A program made the translations under genes and the position numbers. Shown in pieces: positions 1-8,174 of a stretch of 64,000 nucleotides of DNA (the stretch's first letter is position 1; every line of letters begins with the position of its first letter). The stretch is taken from positions 154,961-218,960 of the forward strand of contig NZ_SCFY01000009.1 of NCBI RefSeq assembly GCF_007049795.1, read 5' to 3'. The notes under the pieces were generated by a model. That model saw only the letters and a program-made list of their open reading frames with translations, did not search any database and had not been told where the DNA came from. Source of the DNA: Ectopseudomonas mendocina (GTDB taxonomy: Bacteria; Pseudomonadota; Gammaproteobacteria; Pseudomonadales; Pseudomonadaceae).

Positions 1-70
1 TTTAAGTTTCAATGAATGGAAGAGTTTGGATTAGGCTATTCCACATTCTGGAATATAGAGGCATCCCGAC

Positions 71-982
71 ATGCTCAATCGCATGGAGATGGTCCGCATC
101 TTCTGCAGCGCAGCCGACTGCAACAATTTCCGCGAAGCAGCCACTCGCCTGGGGGTTTCGCCGCAGGCGGTGACCCGCGCGATCAAGGCGCTGGAGGAGG
201 AGCTGGGCGAGATCCTGTTTCACCGCAACACCCGCCAGGTGCATATCACCGCCTTCGGCGAGGCCTATGCGCTGCGCGCCCGGCAGATGCTGGAAGACTT
301 CGATGCGCTGTTTCGCGGCCATCGCGCCGAGGCCGAATCGGCCATCGCCGGGCGCATCGGCATCACCGCGCCACAGGCTATCGGCAAGCGCTTTCTGGTG
401 GGCTTCCTGCAACCCTTGCTCAAGCAGCACCCGCAACTGGTCCTGAACCTGCGCCTGGAGGACGAGATCACCGACGCGGTGGAGGCGCAGATCGACATCG
501 GCATCCGCGTCGGCTTTCTGCGTGATAGCCGCTACGTCGCGCGCGCCTTGGCGCCGGTGCCGTTGCTGGTGGTGGCTGCGCCCGAGCTGATCGCTGCCAC
601 TGGCGAGCCGCGCAGCCTCAACGAGTTGCAACAGCAGCCGCTGTCGGTGCTGATCGACCGCAAGAACGGCCGCCCCTGGCCGTGGACCTTCGCTCACGGC
701 CCCAGCCTGCACCCGCCCGCGCCAGCGCTGGTCTGCGATGACCAGGAAGCAGAGCTGGAGGCGGTGCTCGCCGGCCTGGCCTACGGCCAGTTACCCGCCT
801 ATCTGGCGCAGCCCTACCTGGAGAGTGGCCGCCTGCAGGCGGTGCTGACCGAGCAGGCACCCGATCCCTGGCAGCTGTTCATCTACCGCCCGCAGCAAGG
901 CCCGGTGCCGCCAAGGGTACGCCTGGTGTTCGATCACCTGCGCGCCTGCTTCTCCGACCCGGCGCAGTTTCCCCAGGGCTGA
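71..982 (+). CDS. LysR-family transcriptional regulator
   Basis: A 303-residue protein of normal LysR length. Residues 1-60 form the winged helix-turn-helix (the stretch FREAATRLGVSPQAVTRAIK is the recognition helix region), and the rest is the type 2 periplasmic-binding-like effector domain. The ligand cannot be read from the sequence. It lies 100 bp upstream of, and co-directional with, an MHS-family carrier gene, so it most likely controls uptake of that carrier's organic-acid substrate; this is inference from position. The ATG at 71 is the first start before the HTH. Only 70 bp of upstream sequence is in the window. Confidence 0.9.
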   Translation: MLNRMEMVRIFCSAADCNNFREAATRLGVSPQAVTRAIKALEEELGEILFHRNTRQVHITAFGEAYALRARQMLEDFDALFRGHRAEAESAIAGRIGITAPQAIGKRFLVGFLQPLLKQHPQLVLNLRLEDEITDAVEAQIDIGIRVGFLRDSRYVARALAPVPLLVVAAPELIAATGEPRSLNELQQQPLSVLIDRKNGRPWPWTFAHGPSLHPPAPALVCDDQEAELEAVLAGLAYGQLPAYLAQPYLESGRLQAVLTEQAPDPWQLFIYRPQQGPVPPRVRLVFDHLRACFSDPAQFPQG

Positions 983-1083
983 GGTCGCTCACGGCAACGC
1001 CACTGTCGCCTGCGAAGCGCCCGCCCCGCACATCGCTCCGTAACCTGCCTGAAGCCGTCTAAATCAGGGATCAGGAGCGTTAC

Positions 1084-2391
1084 ATGAATGCAATCCACAC
1101 GGGCCAGCAGGTCAGCCCGGCCACCTTGCACAAGGTGATTGCCGCCTCGGCCATCGGTAACTTCGTCGAGTGGTTCGACTTCGCCGTCTACGGCTTTCTC
1201 GCCGTGACCATCGCCTCGCTGTTCTTCCCACCGGGCAACCCGACCCTGGCGCTGCTGCAGACCTTCGCCGTGTTTGCCGTGTCGTTCGCCCTGCGCCCAC
1301 TGGGCGGCATCGTCTTCGGCATTCTCGGTGATCGGATCGGGCGTAAACGCGTGCTGTCGATCACAGTGCTGCTGATGGCCGGCGCCACCACGCTGATCGG
1401 CCTGCTACCAACCTACGCCAGCATCGGTCTGTTCGCTCCGCTGCTGCTGGCCGTGGCGCGTTGCCTGCAAGGTTTCTCCGCCGGAGGCGAATACGCCGGT
1501 GCCTGCGCCTTCGTCATGGAGCATGCGCCCACCGAGCAGAAAGCCCGTTATGGCAGCTTCGTGCCGGTCTCGACCTTCATGGCATTCGCCTGCGCCGCCG
1601 GCCTGGTATTCGGCATGGGCTTGTGGCTGGACGAAGCGCAGATGCAGGCCTGGGGCTGGCGCCTGCCCTTCCTGATCGCCGCGCCGCTGGGTCTGGTCGG
1701 CTTGTACATGCGCCTGCGTCTGGACGAATCACCGGCCTTCCAGGCCCTGGCTGCGCAACCTCATCCCGAACATTCACCACTGCGCGAAACCCTGCGCGAG
1801 CATGGCGGCACCGTGCTGTGCCTGTCGGCCTTCATCTCCGCCACGGCGCTGTCGTTCTATATGTTCACCACCTACCTCACCACCTATATGCAGGTGGTCG
1901 GCGGCGCCGCGCGGCCGACCGCCTTGCTGGCCAGCCTGATCGCGCTGTTCTTCGCGGCCCTGCTGTGCCCCTTCGTCGGGCGCTATTCGGATCGCGTCGG
2001 GCGCCGCCGCACCATCCTCACCGCCGGGGTGGCGTTGATCGTCGCGGTGTATCCGGCCTTCACCCTGGCCGCCTCGGGCACCCTGCTGGCTTCAGCCCTG
2101 GGCGCCATGCTGCTGGCAGTGGGTGCGGTGATCTGCGGCGTGGTGACGGCGGTGCTGCTCTCCGAGCAGTTCCCCACCCGGGTGCGCTACACCGCCTCGG
2201 CCTTCACCTACAACCTGGCTTACACCATCTTCGGCGGCACCGCGCCGCTGGTCGCCACCTGGCTGATCGAGGCGACCGGCAACCGCATGTCGCCGGCCTT
2301 CTACCTGATCGCCATCGCCCTACTGGCCCTGGCTGGCGGCCTGGCGCTGCCGGAGTCCTCGAAGCGGCCGCTGAGCTACCGGGCGGACTGA
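1084..2391 (+). CDS. MFS transporter, metabolite:H+ symporter (MHS) family, citrate/dicarboxylate type
   Basis: A 435-residue inner-membrane protein with about 12 hydrophobic segments. The N-terminus reads [16 protein letters not shown], typical of the MHS family (citrate, tricarballylate, alpha-ketoglutarate and proline/betaine symporters). The loop 2-3 motif [10 protein letters not shown] and a second copy (YSDRVGRRR) in the C-terminal half are the usual MFS signatures. The segment [15 protein letters not shown] is also characteristic of MHS carriers. By family it imports a small carboxylate with protons; the actual substrate is unknown. The start at 1084 is preceded by CAGGAG about 8 nt upstream. 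The adjacent LysR gene is its probable regulator. Confidence 0.88.
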   Translation: MNAIHTGQQVSPATLHKVIAASAIGNFVEWFDFAVYGFLAVTIASLFFPPGNPTLALLQTFAVFAVSFALRPLGGIVFGILGDRIGRKRVLSITVLLMAGATTLIGLLPTYASIGLFAPLLLAVARCLQGFSAGGEYAGACAFVMEHAPTEQKARYGSFVPVSTFMAFACAAGLVFGMGLWLDEAQMQAWGWRLPFLIAAPLGLVGLYMRLRLDESPAFQALAAQPHPEHSPLRETLREHGGTVLCLSAFISATALSFYMFTTYLTTYMQVVGGAARPTALLASLIALFFAALLCPFVGRYSDRVGRRRTILTAGVALIVAVYPAFTLAASGTLLASALGAMLLAVGAVICGVVTAVLLSEQFPTRVRYTASAFTYNLAYTIFGGTAPLVATWLIEATGNRMSPAFYLIAIALLALAGGLALPESSKRPLSYRAD

Positions 2392-2398
2392 GCGCTTA

Positions 2399-4663
2399 TC
2401 AGTACGCCACCGAGTAGCTGAGGGCGAAAGTACGCCCCGCCGCCGGCAGGCTGGAGAGCTTGCCGTAGGTGGCCTCGGCCTGTTGGCTGTAGACGCTCTT
2501 GTAGTCACGGTCGGCCAGGTTGTAGACACCGAAGCCGACCTCGCCACCGAACCAGGGCGCGTGGGCGATCAGGTCGACCACGGTGTAGCCCTGGATCTTC
2601 GCCGAGGGATTGGCGCGGATGCTCGGACTCACCGCGGCAGCCTGGGCGTCGTCGTAGGCGCGGTCGCTGCCGCCCACGCTGAGTGCCTGCAGGCGGACGC
2701 CGTAGCCATCGAGGAAATCCCAGTCGCTGTAAACGGTGGCCTTCAGCGGCGACACGCGGAAAGCGTTCAGCTCGCGCCATTTGCCGGCGGCGTCCTTGTA
2801 CTGGCCGCGGGTGTAGGCCAGGGTGCCGCCCAGCGTCCAGCCCTCGGCAACCGGCACCTGCAGATTGCCCTCGACACCCCACACGCGTTCGTCGGTATCG
2901 GCCACCGAGACGCTGTAGTCGCGGTTGAACTGCACCACCTTGTAGGAGGTGTTGTAGAACGCGGTCACCCCGGCATTCAGGCCGCGGGCATCGCCCAGGC
3001 GCCAGCCCAGTTCGTAGTTGTTGACCTTGATCGAATCGATGCTGCTGCTATCGATCGAGAAGTTGGCCGACACGTCGCGCAGCATGCGCTGGGTGTCAGG
3101 CAGGCTGAAGCCCTGGGAGAAATTGACGAATACCTGCTGGCTGTCGGTCAACGCATACACCGCGCCGAGGTTGAACAGGGTTTCGCTGTGGCGAACGTTG
3201 CCGCCGGCCATTGTCTGCGGCTGATAACCCGGCACACGGTCGGCGGCAATCGCCTCGCCATAGGGAATGGAAGCGTCCACGTCGTTGCCAATGGTCTCGC
3301 GACGCACCCCGGCCTGCAGGCTGAGACGCTCGGTGAGCTGGTAGTCGCCCTGCAGGAACAGGCCGGTCTTGCTCACCTCAACGTCCGGGCCCATGGCATA
3401 GCGCTGGGCTTCGCGGTAGTTCAGGCCGTTGCTGGCGATGAAGGTATTGAGGTAGTAAGACTGCCCGCTCTGGCTGTCCTTTTCCCGTTCGTGATCCAGG
3501 CCGTAGGTCAGTTGCAGGTCGCGCCCGGCCAGTTCGAAGCCCTTCTGCAACGCGGTGCGTACACCCCACACATCGATATCGGTGTTGGACTGCAGCGCCA
3601 CGTAGGTGAAGCCCCCCGGCAGCGCCGGGTGCACCGCGGCCGCCACGGACGGGAACCAGCGCGACTTCTCCTTGCGGTAATAGGCCTCGGCGGTCAATTG
3701 CTGGCCCCAGAACAGGTCGCGATTCAGATACTGGACGTTGGCGCCGTAGTGACGGGTACGCGGCTGATCGTCGAGTTGCAGGCCCTTGATGCCTTGCAGG
3801 CTCGGCGGGAAAGTCGCCGGGGTGAACAGCGCTGCCAGGCCTGGGCCGTAGTCCGGGCCATAGTCGCTGTCCTGCTCGTCGTCGTAATAGCGCACGCCGG
3901 CGCTCAACTGCTGGTCGTCGTCCAGGTGCCAGGTCAGGCGGCCGTTGAAGTCGAAGCTGGTGGTGTCCTGGCGGTCGGTCTGGGCGATCTCCGGGCCGAT
4001 GCGATCACCGTGTGCATCGCGAATCTCGCCTTGCTTGGTGTAGCTCAGCCCCGCGAAACCACTGACCGCGCCCTGGTGGAAGGCAGCGGTCTGCGAGGCC
4101 TCGTAGGCCATGGCATCGCGCGCCGCCTTGCCGGGGGTGCGCAGGCCGATACGGCTGCTGAAGTCGCTGGTTTCGTCGTCGGCATTGCGGGTGATGATGT
4201 TGATCAGGCCGCCGGTGGCGCCGGCGCCATAGATGCTGGTGGCACCGGAGATCACCTCGATGCGCTCGATCATCGCCGGGCTGATGCTATTGAGCTGGCG
4301 CGAACCGTCACGCGAGCCGGTCAGCGGTACGCCGTCGATCATCACCTGGACGGTGCGCCCGCGCATGGTCATGCCGTAGTTGCTGGTGGTGCCGCTGCTC
4401 GGCGCCAGCGAGGGCACCAACTGGCCGAGGATATCGGCGGTGGAACGGCCGGCAGCGGCCTGCTCGGCAACCTGCTCGCGGTCGATGCTGTACACCGTGC
4501 CGGCGATCTCGGCGATGCTCTTGGCCGAACGGGTGGCGGTGACCACCATCGGGCCGAGTTCCTTGACCTGGCTGGTCGCGGTGTCATCGGCCTGCGCGTG
4601 GAGCGCGCCGCTTACCGCCAGGCTGAGCAAGGTGACCTGCATGGATGCCGAAAGATGCCTCAT
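2399..4663 (-). CDS. TonB-dependent outer-membrane receptor, IutA/RhtA/ChtA-like (citrate-hydroxamate siderophores)
   Basis: A 754-residue outer-membrane receptor. A signal peptide ends around residue 25 (GALHAQA), followed by the plug (MVVTATRS; RTVQVMIDGVPLTGSRDGSR; IEVISGATSIYGAGATGGLI) and a 22-strand barrel ending in the aromatic ALSYSVAY. The plug and several barrel stretches closely resemble my memory of IutA, the ferric aerobactin receptor, and of the rhizobactin/schizokinen receptors RhtA and ChtA. It therefore probably imports a ferric citrate-hydroxamate siderophore into the periplasm using TonB energy. It is the last gene of a three-gene operon, 22 bp after a RhtX-like permease, behind a Fur box. 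No siderophore biosynthesis genes are present, which suggests use of siderophores from other species. Confidence 0.85.
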   Translation of the reverse strand: MRHLSASMQVTLLSLAVSGALHAQADDTATSQVKELGPMVVTATRSAKSIAEIAGTVYSIDREQVAEQAAAGRSTADILGQLVPSLAPSSGTTSNYGMTMRGRTVQVMIDGVPLTGSRDGSRQLNSISPAMIERIEVISGATSIYGAGATGGLINIITRNADDETSDFSSRIGLRTPGKAARDAMAYEASQTAAFHQGAVSGFAGLSYTKQGEIRDAHGDRIGPEIAQTDRQDTTSFDFNGRLTWHLDDDQQLSAGVRYYDDEQDSDYGPDYGPGLAALFTPATFPPSLQGIKGLQLDDQPRTRHYGANVQYLNRDLFWGQQLTAEAYYRKEKSRWFPSVAAAVHPALPGGFTYVALQSNTDIDVWGVRTALQKGFELAGRDLQLTYGLDHEREKDSQSGQSYYLNTFIASNGLNYREAQRYAMGPDVEVSKTGLFLQGDYQLTERLSLQAGVRRETIGNDVDASIPYGEAIAADRVPGYQPQTMAGGNVRHSETLFNLGAVYALTDSQQVFVNFSQGFSLPDTQRMLRDVSANFSIDSSSIDSIKVNNYELGWRLGDARGLNAGVTAFYNTSYKVVQFNRDYSVSVADTDERVWGVEGNLQVPVAEGWTLGGTLAYTRGQYKDAAGKWRELNAFRVSPLKATVYSDWDFLDGYGVRLQALSVGGSDRAYDDAQAAAVSPSIRANPSAKIQGYTVVDLIAHAPWFGGEVGFGVYNLADRDYKSVYSQQAEATYGKLSSLPAAGRTFALSYSVAY

Positions 4664-4685
4664 GGTTTCCCCCAGAGAAAGCGCG

Positions 4686-5915
4686 TCAATGATTGCCGGA
4701 GCCGGCCTGGATCGACCGGACGATAGGTTTGCAGAGCAGGACGCTGAGCACTGAAAGTGCGCCCAGCAGCAGGTAATAGGTTTCGTAGCCCAGGCCCTTG
4801 GCGAGGAAGCCCGACAGCGAACCGCCGACGAAGAACACCAGCAGCTCGAAGCACACCAGCACGGTGAAATCGGTGCCGGCCTGCTGCCGCGAGCACAGCT
4901 GCATGAACAGGGCGTAGAGGCTGGTCATCGCCAGGTAGCGGATGGCCAGGAGCACCAGCACCATGGCGCCGAGCCACAGCGGTGAGCCATCGGCCAGGCC
5001 GCTGAGCAGCAGCCCGGCGACCGCCAGGTAGGCCAGGCTGCGCAGCCAACCCGCGCGCAGCAGCAGGGTCGCCGCGCGCTGGCGCTGCAACAGGCGTGCA
5101 GCCGCCACGGCGGCGAGCAGCCCGACGCTGGCGCCGGCTACAGACATCAGCAAGCCGATCTGCGTCAGCGACCACTGGCGATCCACCAGCATCGGCGTGA
5201 GCATGGCCATGGCCGGCGCCTCGACCAGGCGATAGACCAGGATCAGCAGCAGCGCCCAGCGGATCTCCGGGCGCTTGAAGGTGGCGATGAATCCCGGCCT
5301 GGCCGCCTCGGCCTGCGCCGGCAGGCGGTCATCGACCCGCGCCACCGCCAGCATGGTCAGGGCACTCAGGCCGGCCAGGGTCAGCAGCGCGCTCTGCCAG
5401 CCGACCACCTGGTACAGCCACAGCACGCCGGCACCGCCGAACATGCTGCCCAAGGCCACGCCAATGCTCTGCGCCATGCTGCCCAGACGATGATCGTCGC
5501 TGGCCAGCGATTCCACGGTGTAGCCGTCGATGGCGATGTCCTGGGTGGCGGCGAAGGTGGATATCCACAGGCTCACCAGCACGAACAGCAGCAGGCCGTG
5601 CTCCAGCCCGGTCAGCGCCAGCAGCAGAATGCCGGCCACCAGCGCCGCCTGGGTCAGCCACAGCCAGGTACGGCGCCGGCCGAGGCTGTGCAGGTAATGC
5701 CGGTCGACCAGCGGCGCCCAGAGAAACTTGAACGCCCATGGGAGGTACAGCAGCGAGAGCATGCCGATCCAGCGCAGGTCGACACCCTGGCTACGCAGAA
5801 TGGCCGGCATCGCCACGTTGAAGAAGTACAGCGGCAGCGCGTGGGCCAGGTACAGCACCACGATCACCGCCAGCGCCAGCCGGGTCACCGGCACCTGATC
5901 AGACGGACGCTGCAT
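4686..5915 (-). CDS. RhtX/FptX-type MFS siderophore permease
   Basis: A 409-residue inner-membrane protein with about 12 transmembrane segments. The N-terminal region (VLYLAHALPLYFFNVAMP, WAFKFLWAPLVDR) and the middle segment ATQDIAIDGYT fit the small MFS group that includes RhtX (rhizobactin 1021) and FptX (pyochelin), single-protein permeases moving intact ferric siderophore across the inner membrane. I chose the ATG at 5915 because upstream in-frame sequence lacks carrier features and this start overlaps the preceding gene's end by 17 bp, implying translational coupling. It sits between an unknown 129-aa gene and the IutA-like receptor in one transcription unit. The substrate assignment is inferred from family and receptor. 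Confidence 0.82.
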   Translation of the reverse strand: MQRPSDQVPVTRLALAVIVVLYLAHALPLYFFNVAMPAILRSQGVDLRWIGMLSLLYLPWAFKFLWAPLVDRHYLHSLGRRRTWLWLTQAALVAGILLLALTGLEHGLLLFVLVSLWISTFAATQDIAIDGYTVESLASDDHRLGSMAQSIGVALGSMFGGAGVLWLYQVVGWQSALLTLAGLSALTMLAVARVDDRLPAQAEAARPGFIATFKRPEIRWALLLILVYRLVEAPAMAMLTPMLVDRQWSLTQIGLLMSVAGASVGLLAAVAAARLLQRQRAATLLLRAGWLRSLAYLAVAGLLLSGLADGSPLWLGAMVLVLLAIRYLAMTSLYALFMQLCSRQQAGTDFTVLVCFELLVFFVGGSLSGFLAKGLGYETYYLLLGALSVLSVLLCKPIVRSIQAGSGNH

Positions 5916-6288
5916 GATCCACCATGCGCTCGGCAATCCAGCGATAGCCGTGCGTCCTGTCCAGGGTGACGAAGTAGGGCACACCCCAGGCAGCATGCAG
6001 CGCCGGGGTGTCGAGCCGGGCCTGCTCCTCGGCGTCACAGGCAATGCGCACCAGCCCCTGGCACACCTCGCGGAACGCCGCCTTGTGGTGCTTGTACCAG
6101 ACGCCCTGGATGGCCCGATAACCCTCGGCGAAGGTGCTGCCCTCGCGGGTGCTGGAAATGAAGAAGAACGGCTGACGGTCTTCGATCAGACGCTCGATGC
6201 CGTCCAGCCACTGGCTTATCTGCGCCGCGTCGACCTGATCGTGAAAGACCGCCTCGACCACCGTCGTTTGCGTGAGGAGCAAACCCAT
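5899..6288 (-). CDS. Hypothetical protein, first gene of Fur-box siderophore-uptake operon
   Basis: A 129-residue soluble protein that I do not recognise. There is no signal peptide or transmembrane segment. It is acidic-to-neutral with a mixed alpha/beta look: a beta-like start (MGLLLTQTTVVEAVF), an amphipathic helix (ISQWLDGIERLI), a beta strand with FFFISSTREGSTF, then helices rich in Arg, Lys and Trp. It is the promoter-proximal gene of the operon with the permease and receptor and is separated by about 60 bp from a clear Fur-box-like palindrome. Its position suggests a cytoplasmic role tied to ferric siderophore use, such as iron release or siderophore modification, but no catalytic motif supports this. 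The start ATG has no obvious Shine-Dalgarno. Confidence 0.75.
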   Translation of the reverse strand: MGLLLTQTTVVEAVFHDQVDAAQISQWLDGIERLIEDRQPFFFISSTREGSTFAEGYRAIQGVWYKHHKAAFREVCQGLVRIACDAEEQARLDTPALHAAWGVPYFVTLDRTHGYRWIAERMVDHAASV

Positions 6289-6347
6289 CGCTGTGTGATT
6301 CCCATGATCGTTGGTAACGCAATCAAGACGATTGCGACCTCATTGCA

Positions 6348-6366
6348 CATGAGAATAATTCTGAAC
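6348..6366. promoter_or_regulatory. Predicted Fur box in divergent promoter region
   Basis: The 19-bp stretch contains the perfect 11-bp inverted repeat AGAATAATTCT (6352-6362) within CATGAGAATAATTCTGAAC. It resembles pseudomonad Fur boxes of the type ATGAGAATnATTCTCAT and matches the 19-bp Fur consensus at 11 positions by my count. It lies between the divergent siderophore-uptake operon (reading left) and the AraC-type regulator (reading right), so Fe-Fur could repress both. Confidence 0.72.
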
Positions 6367-6434
6367 AATGTTGCGCGCTTAGGGGAAAAGAAGGAAAAAT
6401 TAGCCGCAACGAAACTTCCATCGGTCCAGCCAGC

Positions 6435-7388
6435 ATGACGGTCTTCACCTGCGGTCAGCTCAGCGATGTCGCCCACACCCTGGGCGGCAACCTGCATTTC
6501 CAGCGCGAGCTGCCGGGCGAACAGCCAGTGCTCGACGGCGAACAACAAGTGCAAGTGCTGAGCGAAGGCCTGGTGCTGTACTTCAGCCACAGCCGCGATC
6601 TGGTCGACGCCAGCAGCGACAACCGCCTGGCACCTGGCATCACCGCCGCCTTTCTGCTGCAGGGCGAGGCCGAAGTCAGCCTGCCGCGCCAGCGCCTGCA
6701 CTTCGATGCCCGCCCTGGCGGTCAGCGCGCCATGCTGGTCAACCTGACCGATAGTGACCAGTTCCAGCGCCACTGGCGCAGCGGCCGCGAAGAAACCAAG
6801 GTATGCCTGAGCATCACCCCGGACTGGCTGCAGCAGTTCGCCCTCGACAGCCAGCTGCGCAGCGACGCCCTGATGCGCTTCAGCCGCAACCACTGGCACA
6901 ACCTGCCCTGGCAACCCTCGGTGGACATCCTCCAACGTGCCCACCAGTTGCTCGAACGTGACGCGAGCCTGCCGCCGTTGATGCAACGCCTGCAACGCGA
7001 GAGCTTCGCCCTGGATCTGGCCTGCGACATCCTGCGCGGCATCTACACGCCCCAGGAGAAACGCCTCGGCAGCCATCTCGAACGCTGCCTGGCGCGCCTC
7101 AAGGAATGGCTCGACAGCGGCGAGGCAGATGCCCTGAGCATCACCGACATGGCGCGCCAGCTCGGCACCAACCCGGTCGACCTACAGAATGCCTTTCGCA
7201 GCCGCAACGGCACCACCATCGCCGCCTACCTGCGCCGCCAGCGCCTGGCCCGCGCTTATCAGGCCATGCGCCAGCAGGGCCTGTCAGTGGAAGATGCCGC
7301 CAGCCTGGCCGGTTACGAGCACCTCAGCAGCTTCAGCGCCGCCTTCAAGCGCGAGTATGGTTTTCCACCGTCGCAGGCACGGCGCTGA
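6435..7388 (+). CDS. AraC-family regulator, PchR/RhrA-like
   Basis: A 317-residue protein with an N-terminal effector-binding part (about 1-210) and a C-terminal double helix-turn-helix (about 220-317; DMARQLGTNPVDLQNAFRSRNG and VEDAASLAGYEHLSSFSAAFKREYG, ending in FPPSQARR). Architecture and genomic position match PchR/RhrA/YbtA regulators, which activate a ferric-siderophore uptake operon when the siderophore is present. It is divergent from the receptor/permease operon with a Fur box in the shared promoter region, so iron limitation plus siderophore sensing is the likely logic. The ATG at 6435 fits the N-terminal length of the family. Confidence 0.86.
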   Translation: MTVFTCGQLSDVAHTLGGNLHFQRELPGEQPVLDGEQQVQVLSEGLVLYFSHSRDLVDASSDNRLAPGITAAFLLQGEAEVSLPRQRLHFDARPGGQRAMLVNLTDSDQFQRHWRSGREETKVCLSITPDWLQQFALDSQLRSDALMRFSRNHWHNLPWQPSVDILQRAHQLLERDASLPPLMQRLQRESFALDLACDILRGIYTPQEKRLGSHLERCLARLKEWLDSGEADALSITDMARQLGTNPVDLQNAFRSRNGTTIAAYLRRQRLARAYQAMRQQGLSVEDAASLAGYEHLSSFSAAFKREYGFPPSQARR

Positions 7389-7516
7389 GCAAAGTGGATC
7401 AATCCGAATCTGCACAATTGGATCTATGTGGCTGGGCCACTGCTGCGTAGATTCATCGCTACCGGGGCAGGCCGTCACGCCATCGCGCCCCCTCAACGCG
7501 GATACGGATGATCACC

Positions 7517-7996
7517 ATGAGCCAGCGCCTCGATTACTTCGCCCTTTCCCCCAAGGCTTCCGGCAAATACGCCGAGTTCTCCATGCTGCTGACCCGCAGC
7601 CCGTTCCTCGCGCCGCTGGCCCACCTGGTCATGCTGCGTGCCTCGCAGATCAACGGCTGCGCCTTCTGCGTCGACATGCACGTGAAGGAAGCAAAGATCC
7701 ATGGCGACCGCGAACTGCGCATGCACCATGTCGCCGTGTGGCGTGAATCGCCGCTGTTCTCCGCGAAGGAGCGCGCCGCGCTGGAGTGGACGGAAGCCCT
7801 GACCCAGCTGTCGCCGCACGGCGTGTCCGACACCATCTACGCCAGCGTGCGCGAGCAGTTCTCCGAGCAGGAACTGTCGGAGCTGACTTTCCTGGTGGTC
7901 GCCATCAACGGCTGGAACCGCCTCAACGTGGCCTTCCGCACCGTGCCCGGGTCCGCCGACAAGCAGTTCGGTCTGGACAAGGCCGGACTGGCCTGA
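7517..7996 (+). CDS. Carboxymuconolactone decarboxylase / AhpD-like peroxidase-fold protein
   Basis: A 159-residue protein of the alkylhydroperoxidase D-like superfamily. The diagnostic motif is GCAFCVDMH at about residues 45-53, the CxxC-plus-His redox site used by AhpD-type proteins. The region LNVAFRTVPGSADKQFGLD completes a typical small family member. Its electron donor and substrate are unknown; many homologues protect against peroxides or organic radicals. I favour the ATG at 7517 because GGA lies 8 nt before it; an in-frame ATG at 7508 would add three residues. It stands alone between an AraC regulator and a TonB receptor. Confidence 0.85.
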   Translation: MSQRLDYFALSPKASGKYAEFSMLLTRSPFLAPLAHLVMLRASQINGCAFCVDMHVKEAKIHGDRELRMHHVAVWRESPLFSAKERAALEWTEALTQLSPHGVSDTIYASVREQFSEQELSELTFLVVAINGWNRLNVAFRTVPGSADKQFGLDKAGLA

Positions 7997-8174
7997 GAGT
8001 TATCCACAGGGGCGGTCGCCAGTCGCGCAGCCGCCCTGCTTCTCCCTGAGCGGCCCGCTGCACAGCACGGGCAAAACCGGCATGATGTGCCCCCGCGCCA
8101 GCACCGCGCTGGCGTGACGAATCCTCGTCGGCCTCCATCAGACACACTCGCCGCCCGCTCAACGGAGCCCTTGC

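Noticed and set aside
2483..4726. Open frame of 747 codons opposite the IutA-like receptor
   Set aside because: Antisense shadow; the other strand has a signal peptide, plug and barrel.
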